From NCBI GenBank assembly GCA_963082975.1, contig OY720350.1, forward strand, positions 7,521,488 through 7,585,487: DNA of 64,000 bases, read 5' to 3'. Shown in pieces: positions 9,381-18,636 of the stretch (its first letter is position 1; each line of letters starts with the position of its first letter). The notes beneath the pieces are model-generated. The model saw only the letters and a program-made list of their open reading frames with translations. It was not told where the DNA came from and made no database searches. The stretch is from Labia minor (taxonomy: Eukaryota > Arthropoda > Insecta > Dermaptera > Spongiphoridae). The position numbers and the translations under genes were made by a program.

Positions 9381-10535
9381 TTAGTGGTGTAACAGCCCGT
9401 TTTTTGGCTCATGTTCATCATTTTCATACGAGTAATCTATTTCTGCTGAGTTCACTCTCTTCATATTATTTTTTTTACTATTTCTACATGCTTTTTCGGG
9501 ATGAAATCTCCCACGCATTCCTAATAACTCACAAATTCTGCATGGTTTCTTCTCCAATTGTTTACGCATATTTTGGAAATTATTTGTTGAAAATTCCTTA
9601 TTATTTTGTGTAAGTCTAGGTTCTTTATGTTTTTTTTTATTAAAATCTTCGTATCGACGGATCTGACTCATTAATTTTTCAGTTGTATTTACCTCCTCCT
9701 TATCAAGGAATTCTCTCATAAAATTAGGCAATCCAACCACTATATGATTTATCCGTGATTTTTGTGACATGTCCATTTCTGTCTCTAACAATAATCTTTC
9801 CTTTTTGAGGGCATAATCCATCAATGAACCCTTAATATATCTATAATTAAATGCATAAATTACATTATTCCAATTTTTATCTGCATATGTTTCCAAAAAA
9901 GAATCTCGCCATTCTGTCCAATTTCCATGAACCGTTAATTTATATAATGTAGATTTATACCATTCTATAGAATTTCCTTCTAAAAACACTCTTAAAACTC
10001 TAACCTTTTTTTCATCTAAAACTATATCGTGTCTCTCACATTCAACTTCAAAAGTGTCCAGCCATTCTCTTGCATTTTCTCTTCCTTGAAATTTTTCCAA
10101 AACAAATAATTTTTCCACTTGTGATGGATTTACCTCTCTTAATTCAGCTTTTATACTAAGATTTCTTATAATTTTAATAAAATCCTTTTCGATACTTTTT
10201 TTTTCTAAATTTTCCTCTTGTGATTCTTCTTCAAGATACTCTCCATTAAATACGACATTTTTATCTTCATCCAAATATTTATAAATTAAATCTGGTGGTA
10301 GACTTACTGTGATATTACGATATTGACCTTGTTTCTTCAAACTTTTACAACAGCTTTTCACCTTTGCCATTTTAAATAATTCTTGGTGTTTTTCTTTATC
10401 CTGTTGATCCTCAGGTAATATATATGAATTTTCTTCCATGATTATTTTCTTAATTTTAGTAACTAAAACATCTCCACTTTTTTCCATTTCAATTCTAAAT
10501 TTAATTTCAAATGGCTCCATTTTTTTTTCTTTCAA
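9381..10535 (-). CDS. gag: Ty3/gypsy Gag polyprotein
   Basis: 384 residues, forming the capsid and RNA-binding protein of the retrotransposon particle. A retrotransposon-gag domain spans about residues 150-300 (REWLDTFEVECERH at 156-169, then EWYKSTL and WRDSFLETY). Residues 100-120 are acidic and glutamate-rich. Near the C terminus a single zinc-knuckle-like motif C332-x2-C335-x9-H345-x4-C350 has nine rather than four residues before the His. A second in-frame ATG at 10520 (residue 6) could be the start. Either start lies only 10-25 bases from the 5' LTR, leaving almost no leader. The frame ends at TAA 12 bases before the first pol ATG, and pol lies in the -1 frame. Confidence 0.92.
   Translation of the reverse strand: MKEKKMEPFEIKFRIEMEKSGDVLVTKIKKIIMEENSYILPEDQQDKEKHQELFKMAKVKSCCKSLKKQGQYRNITVSLPPDLIYKYLDEDKNVVFNGEYLEEESQEENLEKKSIEKDFIKIIRNLSIKAELREVNPSQVEKLFVLEKFQGRENAREWLDTFEVECERHDIVLDEKKVRVLRVFLEGNSIEWYKSTLYKLTVHGNWTEWRDSFLETYADKNWNNVIYAFNYRYIKGSLMDYALKKERLLLETEMDMSQKSRINHIVVGLPNFMREFLDKEEVNTTEKLMSQIRRYEDFNKKKHKEPRLTQNNKEFSTNNFQNMRKQLEKKPCRICELLGMRGRFHPEKACRNSKKNNMKRVNSAEIDYSYENDEHEPKNGLLHH
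9399..9405 (-). promoter_or_regulatory. -1 programmed ribosomal frameshift heptamer (A AAA AAC)
   Basis: In the gag frame the codons read CCA AAA AAC, giving the X XXY YYZ slippery heptamer A AAA AAC six codons before the gag stop. A -1 slip enters the pol frame, which is open from there through the pol ATG into the protease. The same heptamer works in several retroviruses. No convincing downstream stem or pseudoknot is obvious by eye in the GGGCTG... sequence that follows. Confidence 0.82.
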
Positions 10536-10545
10536 AAATCGATTT
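10534..10545 (-). promoter_or_regulatory. Primer-binding position with self-complementarity to the LTR
   Basis: Right after the 5' LTR, where a tRNA primer site starting TGG would be expected, the element reads AAATCGATTTTT. Its exact reverse complement occurs in the LTR (10606-10617), and the inner AAATCGAT is also complementary to 10581-10588, close to the likely transcript start. Part of this match is trivial because the core is palindromic. It may be a self-primer, as in Tf1-type elements, or coincidence. Confidence 0.3.
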
Positions 10546-10820
10546 ATAAGATGGAGATTAGGATTTTAAATTAAATAACCAAATCGATGTACCTTAAATA
10601 CAAGCAAATCGATTTTTATAGTTATTTGTTTTATCAATTAAATACAATATAACAAAATTTAATATTAAAAGATTTATAAATTAGAATGAATTTTCTATGA
10701 AAAGAAAAATATATCATATTATAATAACATAAACGAATTTCAGTCAGGCAACTTAAAATATACAAGAAAATTAAATAACTAACTAATTAAATAATTCAAA
10801 TTATACAAATGTTATTTACA
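10545..10820 (-). repeat. 5' LTR of the Ty3/gypsy element
   Basis: 276 bp, the same as 6066-6341. In element orientation it contains ACTATAAAAATCG, so a TATA-like box lies at plus coordinates 10613-10620. Transcription would then start near 10585-10592, giving a leader of only about 50-70 bases before gag. Confidence 0.92.
10613..10620 (-). promoter_or_regulatory. Putative LTR TATA box
   Basis: TATAAAAA in element orientation, about 75 bases before the LTR end. It is the only strong TATA match next to the gag start, but the LTR is very AT-rich, so chance matches are easy. Confidence 0.4.
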
Positions 10821-10946
10821 TATATATATGATTAAATTTCAGTTTTGTTTTTTTAGTTCATACATTGAATAAATAAATACTTACTATATAATATTGTAAT
10901 TAAATATCCAAAAATCTTGTATTATATGCAAATGTTTGCAATCAAC

Positions 10947-10985
<39 letters not shown>

Positions 10986-11705
10986 TTACATTGGTATTTT
11001 AATATGCGTATATCAAATAAAGTTAATTGAATTGGAAGTTTAGTCGTATATGCTCGTTTGCAATTTCATTGGTCATTTGATTTAAAGTTAATTGGCTTGT
11101 GCTCAAATCAGTGAGGGTTTGTGACTATATACAAGTTCACGTTTATAGGTAAATATCGTAGATGACAAATTAATTTGATTTGAGTGATGTTTACTTTTTA
11201 TGACAAGATCATTCATTCATTAAGAAAGTAAAATATTTATCATTAATTGAAATCATAAAAGTTAATTATCTCATGGGTTTTCATTTAAAAATTAAATAAT
11301 TATGATCATTGACTAATATTTAAGTAAGTATAATATATATTTTTATATAAAAACAAAAATGTAAAATAGAAAAAAAGTAAAAACAAATAAATTTATAATA
11401 ATTCTTTTAATAAATAATTTATTTTTTTAGTTAAGTAAATCTTTTAATTCATATAATAATAATAATAATAAAATTTGCCTTATTATTTTTTTCATTGGTT
11501 TTCTAATAATTCTTAAATTTTTCAAATTTTTTTTTTTATTTCTCTAAGAAAAGTTATTTAAGCTTGGATTTAAGTAAAAAAAAAAAAATAAGTAGGGTAC
11601 ATACAATTATTTAATAATAAATTGATTGAAATTTTAAAATTGGTATCAATTTTTTTTATTTCAATTAAAAAGAAAAATTATTGTAAAAATAAATCCAAAT
11701 GTAGA
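10821..11705. other. AT-rich filler with a TA microsatellite
   Basis: Contains about 15 TA repeats at 10952-10982, several A and T homopolymers, and an ATA run near 11455-11470. No ORF, RNA or transposon end recognised. Confidence 0.5.
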
Positions 11706-11713
11706 GTTTAAAT

Positions 11714-11925
11714 CACGGGTGGGCAAATACTTTTAAGCACGGGCGAAAATGAAATTTTAAAAATGTCTCCAAACCGGAACATTTGTAAAAAAAAATTACC
11801 TTTTTTTCTTTTTTTTCTTAAGAGCCATATTGAATGAAAGATAAGAGCCAAACTTTTAAAAAAATAATAATAAACTAAGCAAAAGAGCTGGATCTGGCCC
11901 GCGGGCCGACTTTTGCCCACCCCTG
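11714..11925. mobile_element. hAT MITE with 8-bp target duplication
   Basis: 212 bp with ends CACGGGTGGGCAAATAC and, reverse complemented, CAGGGGTGGGCAAAAGTC. It is flanked by GTTTAAAT (706-713 of this kb) and GTGTAAAT (926-933), an 8-bp duplication with one mismatch. The interior has 'ggatctggcccgcgggccga', typical of hAT subterminal sequence. No transposase. The short ORFs crossing it are not genes. Confidence 0.8.
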
Positions 11926-12075
11926 GTGTAAATGAAAGTGACGGAAAAATGTTAAAACCATCAGGGCTGTATTTTTGTCGGGTAATCGATCGGTTGAGAA
12001 AGACCATTGCCATTGCCCATCAAAAACGCACCCATGGCGATAACCTTTTTCCGTTAAGATATCGTTGTATATATA

Positions 12076-12605
12076 GTGACGGAAATAAGAGAACGCCAGT
12101 CTCAATTAGGCAGCTAGCGCAGCGCCTTTTTCTACATCATTAATATGTGAATTAAAATGAAAGAAATTAATTTCTAATACCATAAAATCATAAAACTGTC
12201 AATCATTTAAAATTAAATTGGTAATATAATTTAATTTCTCGCATTTTGATTCACAAATTAATGATATTGAAAAAAGGGTTGCCCTAGTTGCCTAAAGCCT
12301 AGTTTACACGGGCTTAGTACTTGTCATTAGTTCTGGGGTGGGCAAATACTTTTAAGCGCGGACCAAAATTAAATTTTCAAAATGTCATCCGGGCTGGAGG
12401 ACCATATTTCGAAAATACTAATAAAAACAAATTTATCTTTTTTTTTAGGGACATATTGAACGAAAAATCAAAATAAGAGCCAACTTTTTCAACGGGCGTT
12501 CAAAAGGCCCGCGTTTAAAAGTATTTGCAAACCCTTGAACTAATGACAAACTAAGCCCATGTAAATTAGACTTAATTGAGACTGGTTTTCTCTTATTTCC
12601 GTCAT
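12076..12605. mobile_element. Nested inverted-repeat element with a hAT-like core
   Basis: The outer arms 12076-12107 (GACGGAAATAAGAGAA...CAGTCTCAATTA) and 12572-12605 are imperfect reverse complements. The inner arms 12292-12361 and 12508-12577 are about 70 bp each and include GGGCTTAGT, TGTCATTAGTTC and GGGCAAATACTTTTAA. The innermost parts resemble hAT ends like those at 11714. A 185-bp stretch (12108-12291) is present only on the left. No coding capacity and no direct target duplication found. Confidence 0.55.
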
Positions 12606-13163
12606 TGGCTAAAAAAAAAAATAATATATAATTTCTATATCTTCTGAAAAAATATATAAGTTATTATTCTAGGACCTCTTGTAAAATGATCAAAATTAAT
12701 TGTTATTTTTTTAACGTGACTAAGCATAAATAAATAAATGAATAAATAAATAAAGAAATAAAAACTTAAATGGGATTGAAATTATTTGATTTACTTAGAA
12801 AACGCTTATAAAATATTAATAATTTCTGAATTTTAGAACTTGACTACCATCTAGCGAACGTTCAACGAATCAGAAACATTCGAGGAGATTTTGAATTATT
12901 ATTCTCTGTGTAGTAAACGATGATTATGGTTTACATAATGTAAACGAGTAATAATTTATGATTAAAAAAACAACAACTATAAAAGTAAAATAGGACAGAA
13001 TGATTACATTACTTATTTCATTCTTTCTCTTCTTAAATATTATACCATAAATTTAAATATATTCTAATATTATTTTGAGAAGAGAAAAAATATACCACTA
13101 AATTATATCTTTTCAAAGTTAACATTTACAATACATATTTGTAATATATTTAAAAATTTTATA
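12606..13163. other. AT-rich stretch, nothing recognised
   Basis: Contains an AAAT/AATA simple run near 12728-12760 and a short palindromic piece GTTTACATAATGTAAAC (12929-12945). No gene or transposon end recognised. Confidence 0.4.
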
Positions 13164-13171
13164 ATCTATAG

Positions 13172-13431
13172 CAGTGATTCCCAAAGATGTTGATATTAGG
13201 GCTCTCCGAAATATTCAATTAAATTTTCTAATACTTGAAATTTTGCGCCAACAATCTTGTAAACTTTTTTATTTTTCGCAATTAAATGGGTAATCGCTTT
13301 TAAAAAAGGAAAGTTTTACAATTTTTCAAGAAAGCAAAAAATTTATATAAAAATCTGATGTATTAAGGGGAGCCTCGGAAAAAATCCGATTATTTAGTGA
13401 GCCGCAAACCAGAAAAGATTGGGAACCTCTG
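13172..13431. mobile_element. hAT MITE (second family) with 8-bp target duplication
   Basis: 260 bp. Ends are CAGTGATTCCCAAAGAT and, reverse complemented, CAGAGGTTCCCAATCTT; the CAGnGnTTCCCAA form is a common hAT terminus. Flanked by ATCTATAG (13164-13171) and TTCTATAG (13432-13439), one mismatch in 8. 'gtgagccgcaaacc' near the right end is typical hAT subterminal sequence. No ORF. Confidence 0.8.
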
Positions 13432-13576
13432 TTCTATAGAATAGAGTGTGTGTAAGAGAGAGGGTGGAAAGCTTTTAAGCAAAAATACAATATATATTAC
13501 ATTACACATAAATATAGACCATCTTTCTAGAAAATTCAATAATTCATTTATTTGTGTTGTTCATCAAATCTACTTT

Positions 13577-15645
13577 AAATAAGCTGGAGTGTCTCCAATC
13601 GACTATCCTGCAAATTTGAATTGGATTAAATAACATATATTATATTTAAATGTGAAAAATTATCAAACATATATCTTTATTTTTACGGTCAATTTAGAGG
13701 AAAAAAATCAAAACGTTGTATGTAATGACCCTCTTCCGGTTGAGCTACATTTCTCAAAAGTTGATAGAAAACTTCGAATTTTGAATAAGGTCCGTATACC
13801 AAATTTCATGTTTCTAGCTCAAACCGTGGCGAGATAGTAAAAATGATAATTTCATATTTAAAATTTGAATATAATTAAATGGTTTTTAAAAATTTATTAA
13901 ATTTTAAATTGGTTCTTTTATTTACTAAAATTTTAAAATTTACGTTAATATTAATAATTAATAATTTGAAGAGTTTTATTATTATATTACAGGTCCAAAA
14001 AGGTTGAGAGACGCTACACTAGATGGAAGTGAAATTCGGATTATATAATCCTGAATTCTATTCCCGCATCCATTTAATTTTTAACCACTAACAAAATAAA
14101 CGGAATTTCATAAATTATTTTCATAAATGTTGATTATCTATGATAATGACTTATGATTATATTTGTATAGAAGAATATTTTTTTTTTCGTCCTAAAATTC
14201 GACAACAAGCTTACTTTAAAATATATCACCATTTATTTAATATTGTAATAAGTATTTTCTTTAAAATGGAATTAGTACAAAAATTATAAATACTTGGGTA
14301 ATTATAAATTTGGAAATATTATAGTATAAATCAAATGAATAAAGAGAAGAAATTCAAATCAATCGAAAATATTAAATATTAAAATATAAGTTAAAAGGGC
14401 AAGAAGAATTAATAAAAAAACACTATTAATATATTTTAATTTATAAAAGACACTTTTATTCTTCCTTCTTCTCTCCTTATATAATATAGTTTATAGTTTA
14501 TATAATCTAGTGCTAAATCTTAAAAAAAAAAAAATGATAAAAATATTTGATGTATACTTTGGTAATCTTAAAAATATCACTTTCTATAATTCTCACTATA
14601 ATGCTATAATTTCAAATTTTAAACTAAAATATAAATATTTATATTTAAACTCAACAAGATGAAAATGATTTATAATAATAATAATAATAATAATAAATAA
14701 TTATTTCATATAATAAATGTATTTTATTGATCACATTTTGAAATGATAATTTCTTTTATATACCTATATTAACAAAATATAAGGAAAGTATTTCAAATTA
14801 TTAAATTTATAATTTTAATAATATTTTTCTCTTAGTTAGCAATTACACATCACAATTGGCATTGATTTCTTTTATGAAATTTCATAAATTTTATTATTGA
14901 CTTATACAATTTGATATTTTCTAATCAAATCATTAATTGAATATTTAATCGAGTCATTGAAAAATTTTATTTCAACATAAACCTATAATTTCTGAATATT
15001 TTACGCTGGTTTATATTACGTAAATTTTTAATGATTTTTACTATCTCGCCAAAGAGAGTATTGCGATCACGAAAATTTTCGAAGTTGAAATTTTGATGTT
15101 TTTATAGGTTTTGAAGGTTCTTGAATCATTTTAACTAAGGTTGAGAAAAATGTCTGTGTGTGTATGTTTGTAGACAAGATTACGCAAAAACGGTTTGTAC
15201 TAGAATCATGAAATTTGGAATACGGGGTTTATTCAAAATTAGTAGTTTTCTATCAACTTTTGAGATATGTAGCTCAACGGGAAGAGGTTCATTACCTACA
15301 ACGTTTTGATTTTTTTTCCACTAAAGTTACCGTAAAAATAAAGATATATGTTTGATATTTTTTCACATGATTAAAAATTGTATAAAACTGCTATATATAG
15401 AATTTGAGCTTGATTGAATTGCTGAAAGTACCAGAATTAATTTTTTAACGTTGCAAATCTCACGCTTCAGCACATGACGTGGTGCCAACAGCAAAGAGCC
15501 AAACATGCGCTGATTTAATAAATATGATTTATTAATTTTAATTTATAATTTATAATTAATTAAATTTAATTTAAATATAATAGATTATGCTATTTAATCC
15601 AATTCAAATTGCGAGATAGCCGAGTGGAGACACTCCAGCTTATTT
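13577..15645. mobile_element. Fold-back element with long inverted arms
   Basis: Bounded by a perfect 20-bp inverted repeat, AAATAAGCTGGAGTGTCTCC at 13577-13596 and its complement at 15626-15645. The arms continue imperfectly: the left arm (to about 13848) and the right arm (from about 15037) share reverse-complemented segments such as 'gtagctcaacggga' and 'aaagatatatgtttga'. The right arm carries an extra segment (15400-15560) that recurs at 21.9 and 22.1 kb. The 1.19-kb middle is AT-rich with no ORF. It could be one fold-back transposon or two insertions of one family facing each other. Confidence 0.55.
13849..15036. other. AT-rich interior between the fold-back arms
   Basis: No coding frame. 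An AAT run lies at 14678-14697. At about 13990 'acaggtccaaaaaggttgagagacgct' looks like one end of another DNA transposon, but no partner end was found. Confidence 0.35.
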
Positions 15646-15962
15646 TTTTTATATTTATTTTAGAAACAGATAAAACCCAATAAGTGATGATTATAGTTAA
15701 TTGAAATGCTAAAATTAATATCTTTAAAATTATTATTTCTATTATAATAAATTATGATCAATAATAATTAATTTTTTATTTCTAATTAATTATTTGAAGA
15801 AGTTAGAAATCAATTTTTCTCTTTCTCTTTATGTGTCATACATACACACACACACACACACACATACACTCTCTCTCTCTCTTTATTGTAATGATATAAC
15901 TATTCGCTATTCTCCTCCCCTGCATTAAAGGATTTGAGGGAAAAAACCATGTGATATGAAGG
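15646..15962. other. AT-rich stretch with CA and CT microsatellites
   Basis: CA repeats (15844-15863) run into CT repeats (15868-15883). Otherwise A/T-rich with nothing recognised. Confidence 0.6.
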
Positions 15963-16247
15963 GTGGACATTCAAGGTTGGGTCTTTTACAGAGAAAATTC
16001 TACTGGAAGTGGTATCGAGTGTATTCAATCAAGAAATTGCCACTTTTTATTGAAATTTCGAGATGCGTTCAGAAGATGTTCCGATATGCCAGACAAAAGA
16101 AGCAGGCAGAGAATGAAAAAAGTTGCTAAAGAGATGAGTATCTCCTCCCATTCTCGTATTTGTATTTTAAATATGACAATTCATAATCATTTTTGTAAAA
16201 TTTCAAAAATGATTTTGTCAGAGGATTTATTATTATTTATAATATAA
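15963..16247 (+). pseudogene. Mariner transposase N-terminal remnant
   Basis: The open frame (no proper ATG start) carries DKRSRQRMKKVAKEMSIS at residues 44-61, matching the helix-turn-helix DNA-binding region of mariner transposases (pattern RxxRKxAKExNIS). What follows (RICILN...KISKM) resembles the eroded continuation before the catalytic domain. No DDD triad residue is present. Residues 1-40 are not convincing mariner sequence. It probably belongs with the palindromic mariner derivative 500 bases downstream. Confidence 0.5.
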
Positions 16248-16708
16248 TAAACTTGAGTTCAAAAATGATAAGCCCCCGAACTGGAAAGAGAAAAGTGTAA
16301 TAAAATCTAGGATGCTGACTTATTGGCAGAAAGGATTGGTGGGACATTCACAAAATATATTACTTAAAAAAAAAAGAAAAATAGAATAAAAAGATTAAAT
16401 AGATAGAGAAATAGATAGATAGCTGGAACTGTCTCAAGAATTAATATATATAAAAAAAAAACTGATACAAAAACTCACAAAAGGATAAGTGCCCCCAAAT
16501 TGAATGTTGTAAAGAAATAAAGGATAGATAAACAAAATTTTGACCAGCTAGGTTATATTCATAAATTTCAGAAATAATCCTTTAAAAGAACTGTCTTTTT
16601 TTTAAAAAAGTGAAATTTATCATTTTTATTTTGATTTATGTCAACAATCGGATTATCAATGATATTTGCTTCTGGATGCTGAATTCGCCACCAAACCAGT
16701 AAGAATCC

Positions 16709-16739
<31 letters not shown>
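16248..16739. other. AT-rich spacer with TA microsatellite
   Basis: Nothing coding recognised. TA repeats at 16710-16736 abut the left end of the palindromic mariner derivative. Confidence 0.45.
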
Positions 16740-16740
<1 letters not shown>

Positions 16741-17334
16741 GTAATGTAATTCACAAAATAAGTTACGTTTTAAAATTAAGACAAAACTAGTAGAGGAAAA
16801 TGTTTTTTATTATATACATTTGAAAGAGCAACTAAAATACTATTTTTCTACATAATCGCCAAAAAAGTTGAGACATTTATCTTAGCGATGAACGAACTTC
16901 GAAATTCCTTCCTCATAGAAATCCGCCAGCTGAGTGTTGAGCCAACACATATTATCTCAAAAATCCACGAAAGTGTTTGCAAACCTTGTCTGTCAGGAAG
17001 TTGATGGCAACAGTGTTCTGGGACAGAAAAGGTGTGATTCTTGTCGATTTTCTGGAACGTGGTACAACAATAAACACTGATAGGTACTGCCAATCATTGC
17101 GAAACCTAAGAAGGGTAATTCAAAACAAGCGAAGAGGGAAACTCAGCTCAAAAGTGTTGTTTTTGCACGACAAAACGCGACCTCACACGGCGGCGGATTT
17201 CTATGAGGAAGGAATTTCGAAGTTCGTTCATGTCTCAACTTTTTTGGCGATTATGTAGAAAAATAGTATTTTAGTTACTAGTACTAGTTTTGACTTAATT
17301 CCAAAACGTAACCTACTTTTGAATTGCCCTCGTA
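16740..17334. mobile_element. Palindromic mariner derivative (two inverted 3' ends)
   Basis: The right terminus (reverse complement CGAGGGCAATTCAAAAGTAGG) and the left terminus (GTAATTCACAAAATAAGTTACG) are related mariner-type inverted repeats next to TA. Inside, the transposase C-terminal coding end occurs twice in opposite orientation, at 16840-16920 (minus) and 17190-17262 (plus). The element is therefore a fold-back made from two 3' ends, with some transposase coding left in the middle. Confidence 0.65.
16977..17258 (+). pseudogene. Mariner transposase, catalytic fragment with deletion
   Basis: The frame reads KLMATVFWDRKGVILVDFL, then INTDRYCQSLRNLRR and VLFLHDKTRPHTA, the hallmark block of mariner transposases. 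The Asp in FLHD is the second catalytic residue of the DDD triad; the usual HDNARPH has Lys for Asn here. After HTAAD the frame jumps directly to FYEEGISKFVH, the very C terminus, so the last catalytic Asp region is deleted. The first catalytic Asp is also absent, so the protein would be inactive. The opposite strand at 16848-16925 carries a second inverted copy of the C-terminal end. Confidence 0.75.
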
Positions 17335-18130
17335 TATATATACCCGAAATTAATACAAAATTTTAAATCTAAAATGATGCAATTAAAGTTAGAATATAAG
17401 TTTATTAATTTCTTCAGTTTCTATATAATTTCTTCTATATTATATCCTATTGGAATTAAAATACTATAAAAAAAATGTCACACCTTTATTAATTATAAAC
17501 CTCTTGAAATATTTTATATTTTTCAATTATATACACTTAAGAAATTGTGTTTGTGATTTTTATTGAATATTGAAAGAAAGCAAATATTGATTAAATATTT
17601 CTCTTTTCAGAATATACTATTTAGTCATCTTTTGTCACCTCCCCTCCTCCACTTTCCCCATATTGAATTTAAATTTTTCATTTAATAATAAATTTAATAA
17701 TAATTTCAAAATCAATTAATTTTCATGAAATGATTGATTATCATCAATTATTAATAAATAGTAACGAGTTGCTATTAAAAAAACTTTGTTGAAATTCCGT
17801 TAAATTTAATTACAAATCTATTCAGGAGCTTAAATTCACACGTTCCCTTCACTTGCTGACACATTATGTACTTTCCTACCTTTATTGTTGAAATTACTAT
17901 TATTATTATTATTATAATTATTAATCGTAGTAGTATTTGTGAAAGAAACAATATAAAGTAAATTTATTTGATTAGAAGTGGTGTAATGCAATTTAATGCC
18001 TTCTCTTAAATACTCGTAATTAATGTTGGCTTTGTATTTCATTTCTATTAACTGTAATAAACAATTTGTTTATTCGAATGGAAATTCTATATTTATCTAT
18101 AATTGCAGCTTTGAAATAGATCGAATGTAC
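17335..18130. other. AT-rich stretch, nothing recognised
   Basis: Contains an ATT/ATA run near 17900-17925. ORFs crossing it on the minus strand (17836-18042) are low-complexity Asn/Tyr-rich frames and not credible genes. Confidence 0.45.
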
Positions 18131-18136
18131 TGAGAT

Positions 18137-18140
<4 letters not shown>

Positions 18141-18177
<37 letters not shown>
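18141..18177. repeat. GA microsatellite
   Basis: About 18 GA dinucleotides, giving the Ser-Leu runs in minus-strand ORFs across it. Confidence 0.95.
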
Positions 18178-18183
<6 letters not shown>

Positions 18184-18636
18184 GGGCGAGAAGGGGTGGT
18201 GGATAAGGGACAAGAGGTTGTTTGGTTAACATTGGAGGTGTGAAATAGAATCCACTCAGGTGGCTGATTTGTTTTCATAAACTTTGTCTCTCTATTCAAC
18301 AATGTACTTTACTGTCTCTCCTTTATTCAAGATATTAAGTTGAACACTACATTAGATTGAAATATCAAGTACAAAGGACTTGAACGGAGGGATTTAATCA
18401 TACTCCTTATCATAAAGCATAAGGACCAGGCGTATAAGAAGGAATTGATATCTCCCTCTTACATTTACGTTATAATAACATTATAATAATAAACCTAATA
18501 GAACAAACGTTTGCTTAATTATATTCTGCGTGTATTCATATAGAATCATCATTTATTATTTCTATAATTAATATTTATTTTAATTTGATTCACATTTGCC
18601 TATTATTTCCCAAGTTTTGTCTTTTATATTGATAAA
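18178..18636. other. Mixed-composition stretch upstream of the 18.6-kb ORF
   Basis: Slightly GC-richer at 18180-18300 and 18380-18450, then A/T-rich. No gene or transposon end recognised. Confidence 0.35.

Larger units (their letters stand above)
6066..10820 (-). mobile_element. Complete Ty3/gypsy LTR retrotransposon (recent insertion)
   Basis: A 4755-bp element on the minus strand. It has a 276-bp LTR at each end with no difference visible on base-by-base reading, gag, pol joined by a -1 frameshift heptamer, and a polypurine tract at the inner edge of the 3' LTR. There is no envelope gene. Identical LTRs mean very little time since insertion, because the two are made identical at integration. 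It sits in a TA-rich target, so the 4-5-bp duplication (ATATA/TATAT) cannot be resolved. All expected Pol motifs are present, so it could be autonomous. No good tRNA primer site is visible. Confidence 0.93.

Noticed and set aside
9302..9613. 103-codon plus-strand ORF across the gag-pol junction
   Set aside because: Antisense shadow of gag and pol, both of which have clear domains.
10503..10520. tRNA primer site in TGGAGCCATTTGAA
   Set aside because: It lies about 24 bases from the LTR, overlaps the gag start codon, and the spacing between T-loop-like and acceptor-like parts is too short for a tRNA 3' end.
11708..12143. Three overlapping ORFs near the 11.7-kb MITE
   Set aside because: They run through a hAT MITE and its flank in several frames and resemble no protein family.
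13652..13837. 61-codon ORF
   Set aside because: It lies in an arm of the fold-back element, whose reverse-complement counterpart at 15.2 kb is not preserved as coding.
15611..15641. Possible tRNA gene (GCGAGATAGCCGAGTGG resembles a tRNA-Ser/Leu 5' end)
   Set aside because: No anticodon arm, T arm or B box follows, and the sequence is the terminal inverted repeat of a fold-back element.
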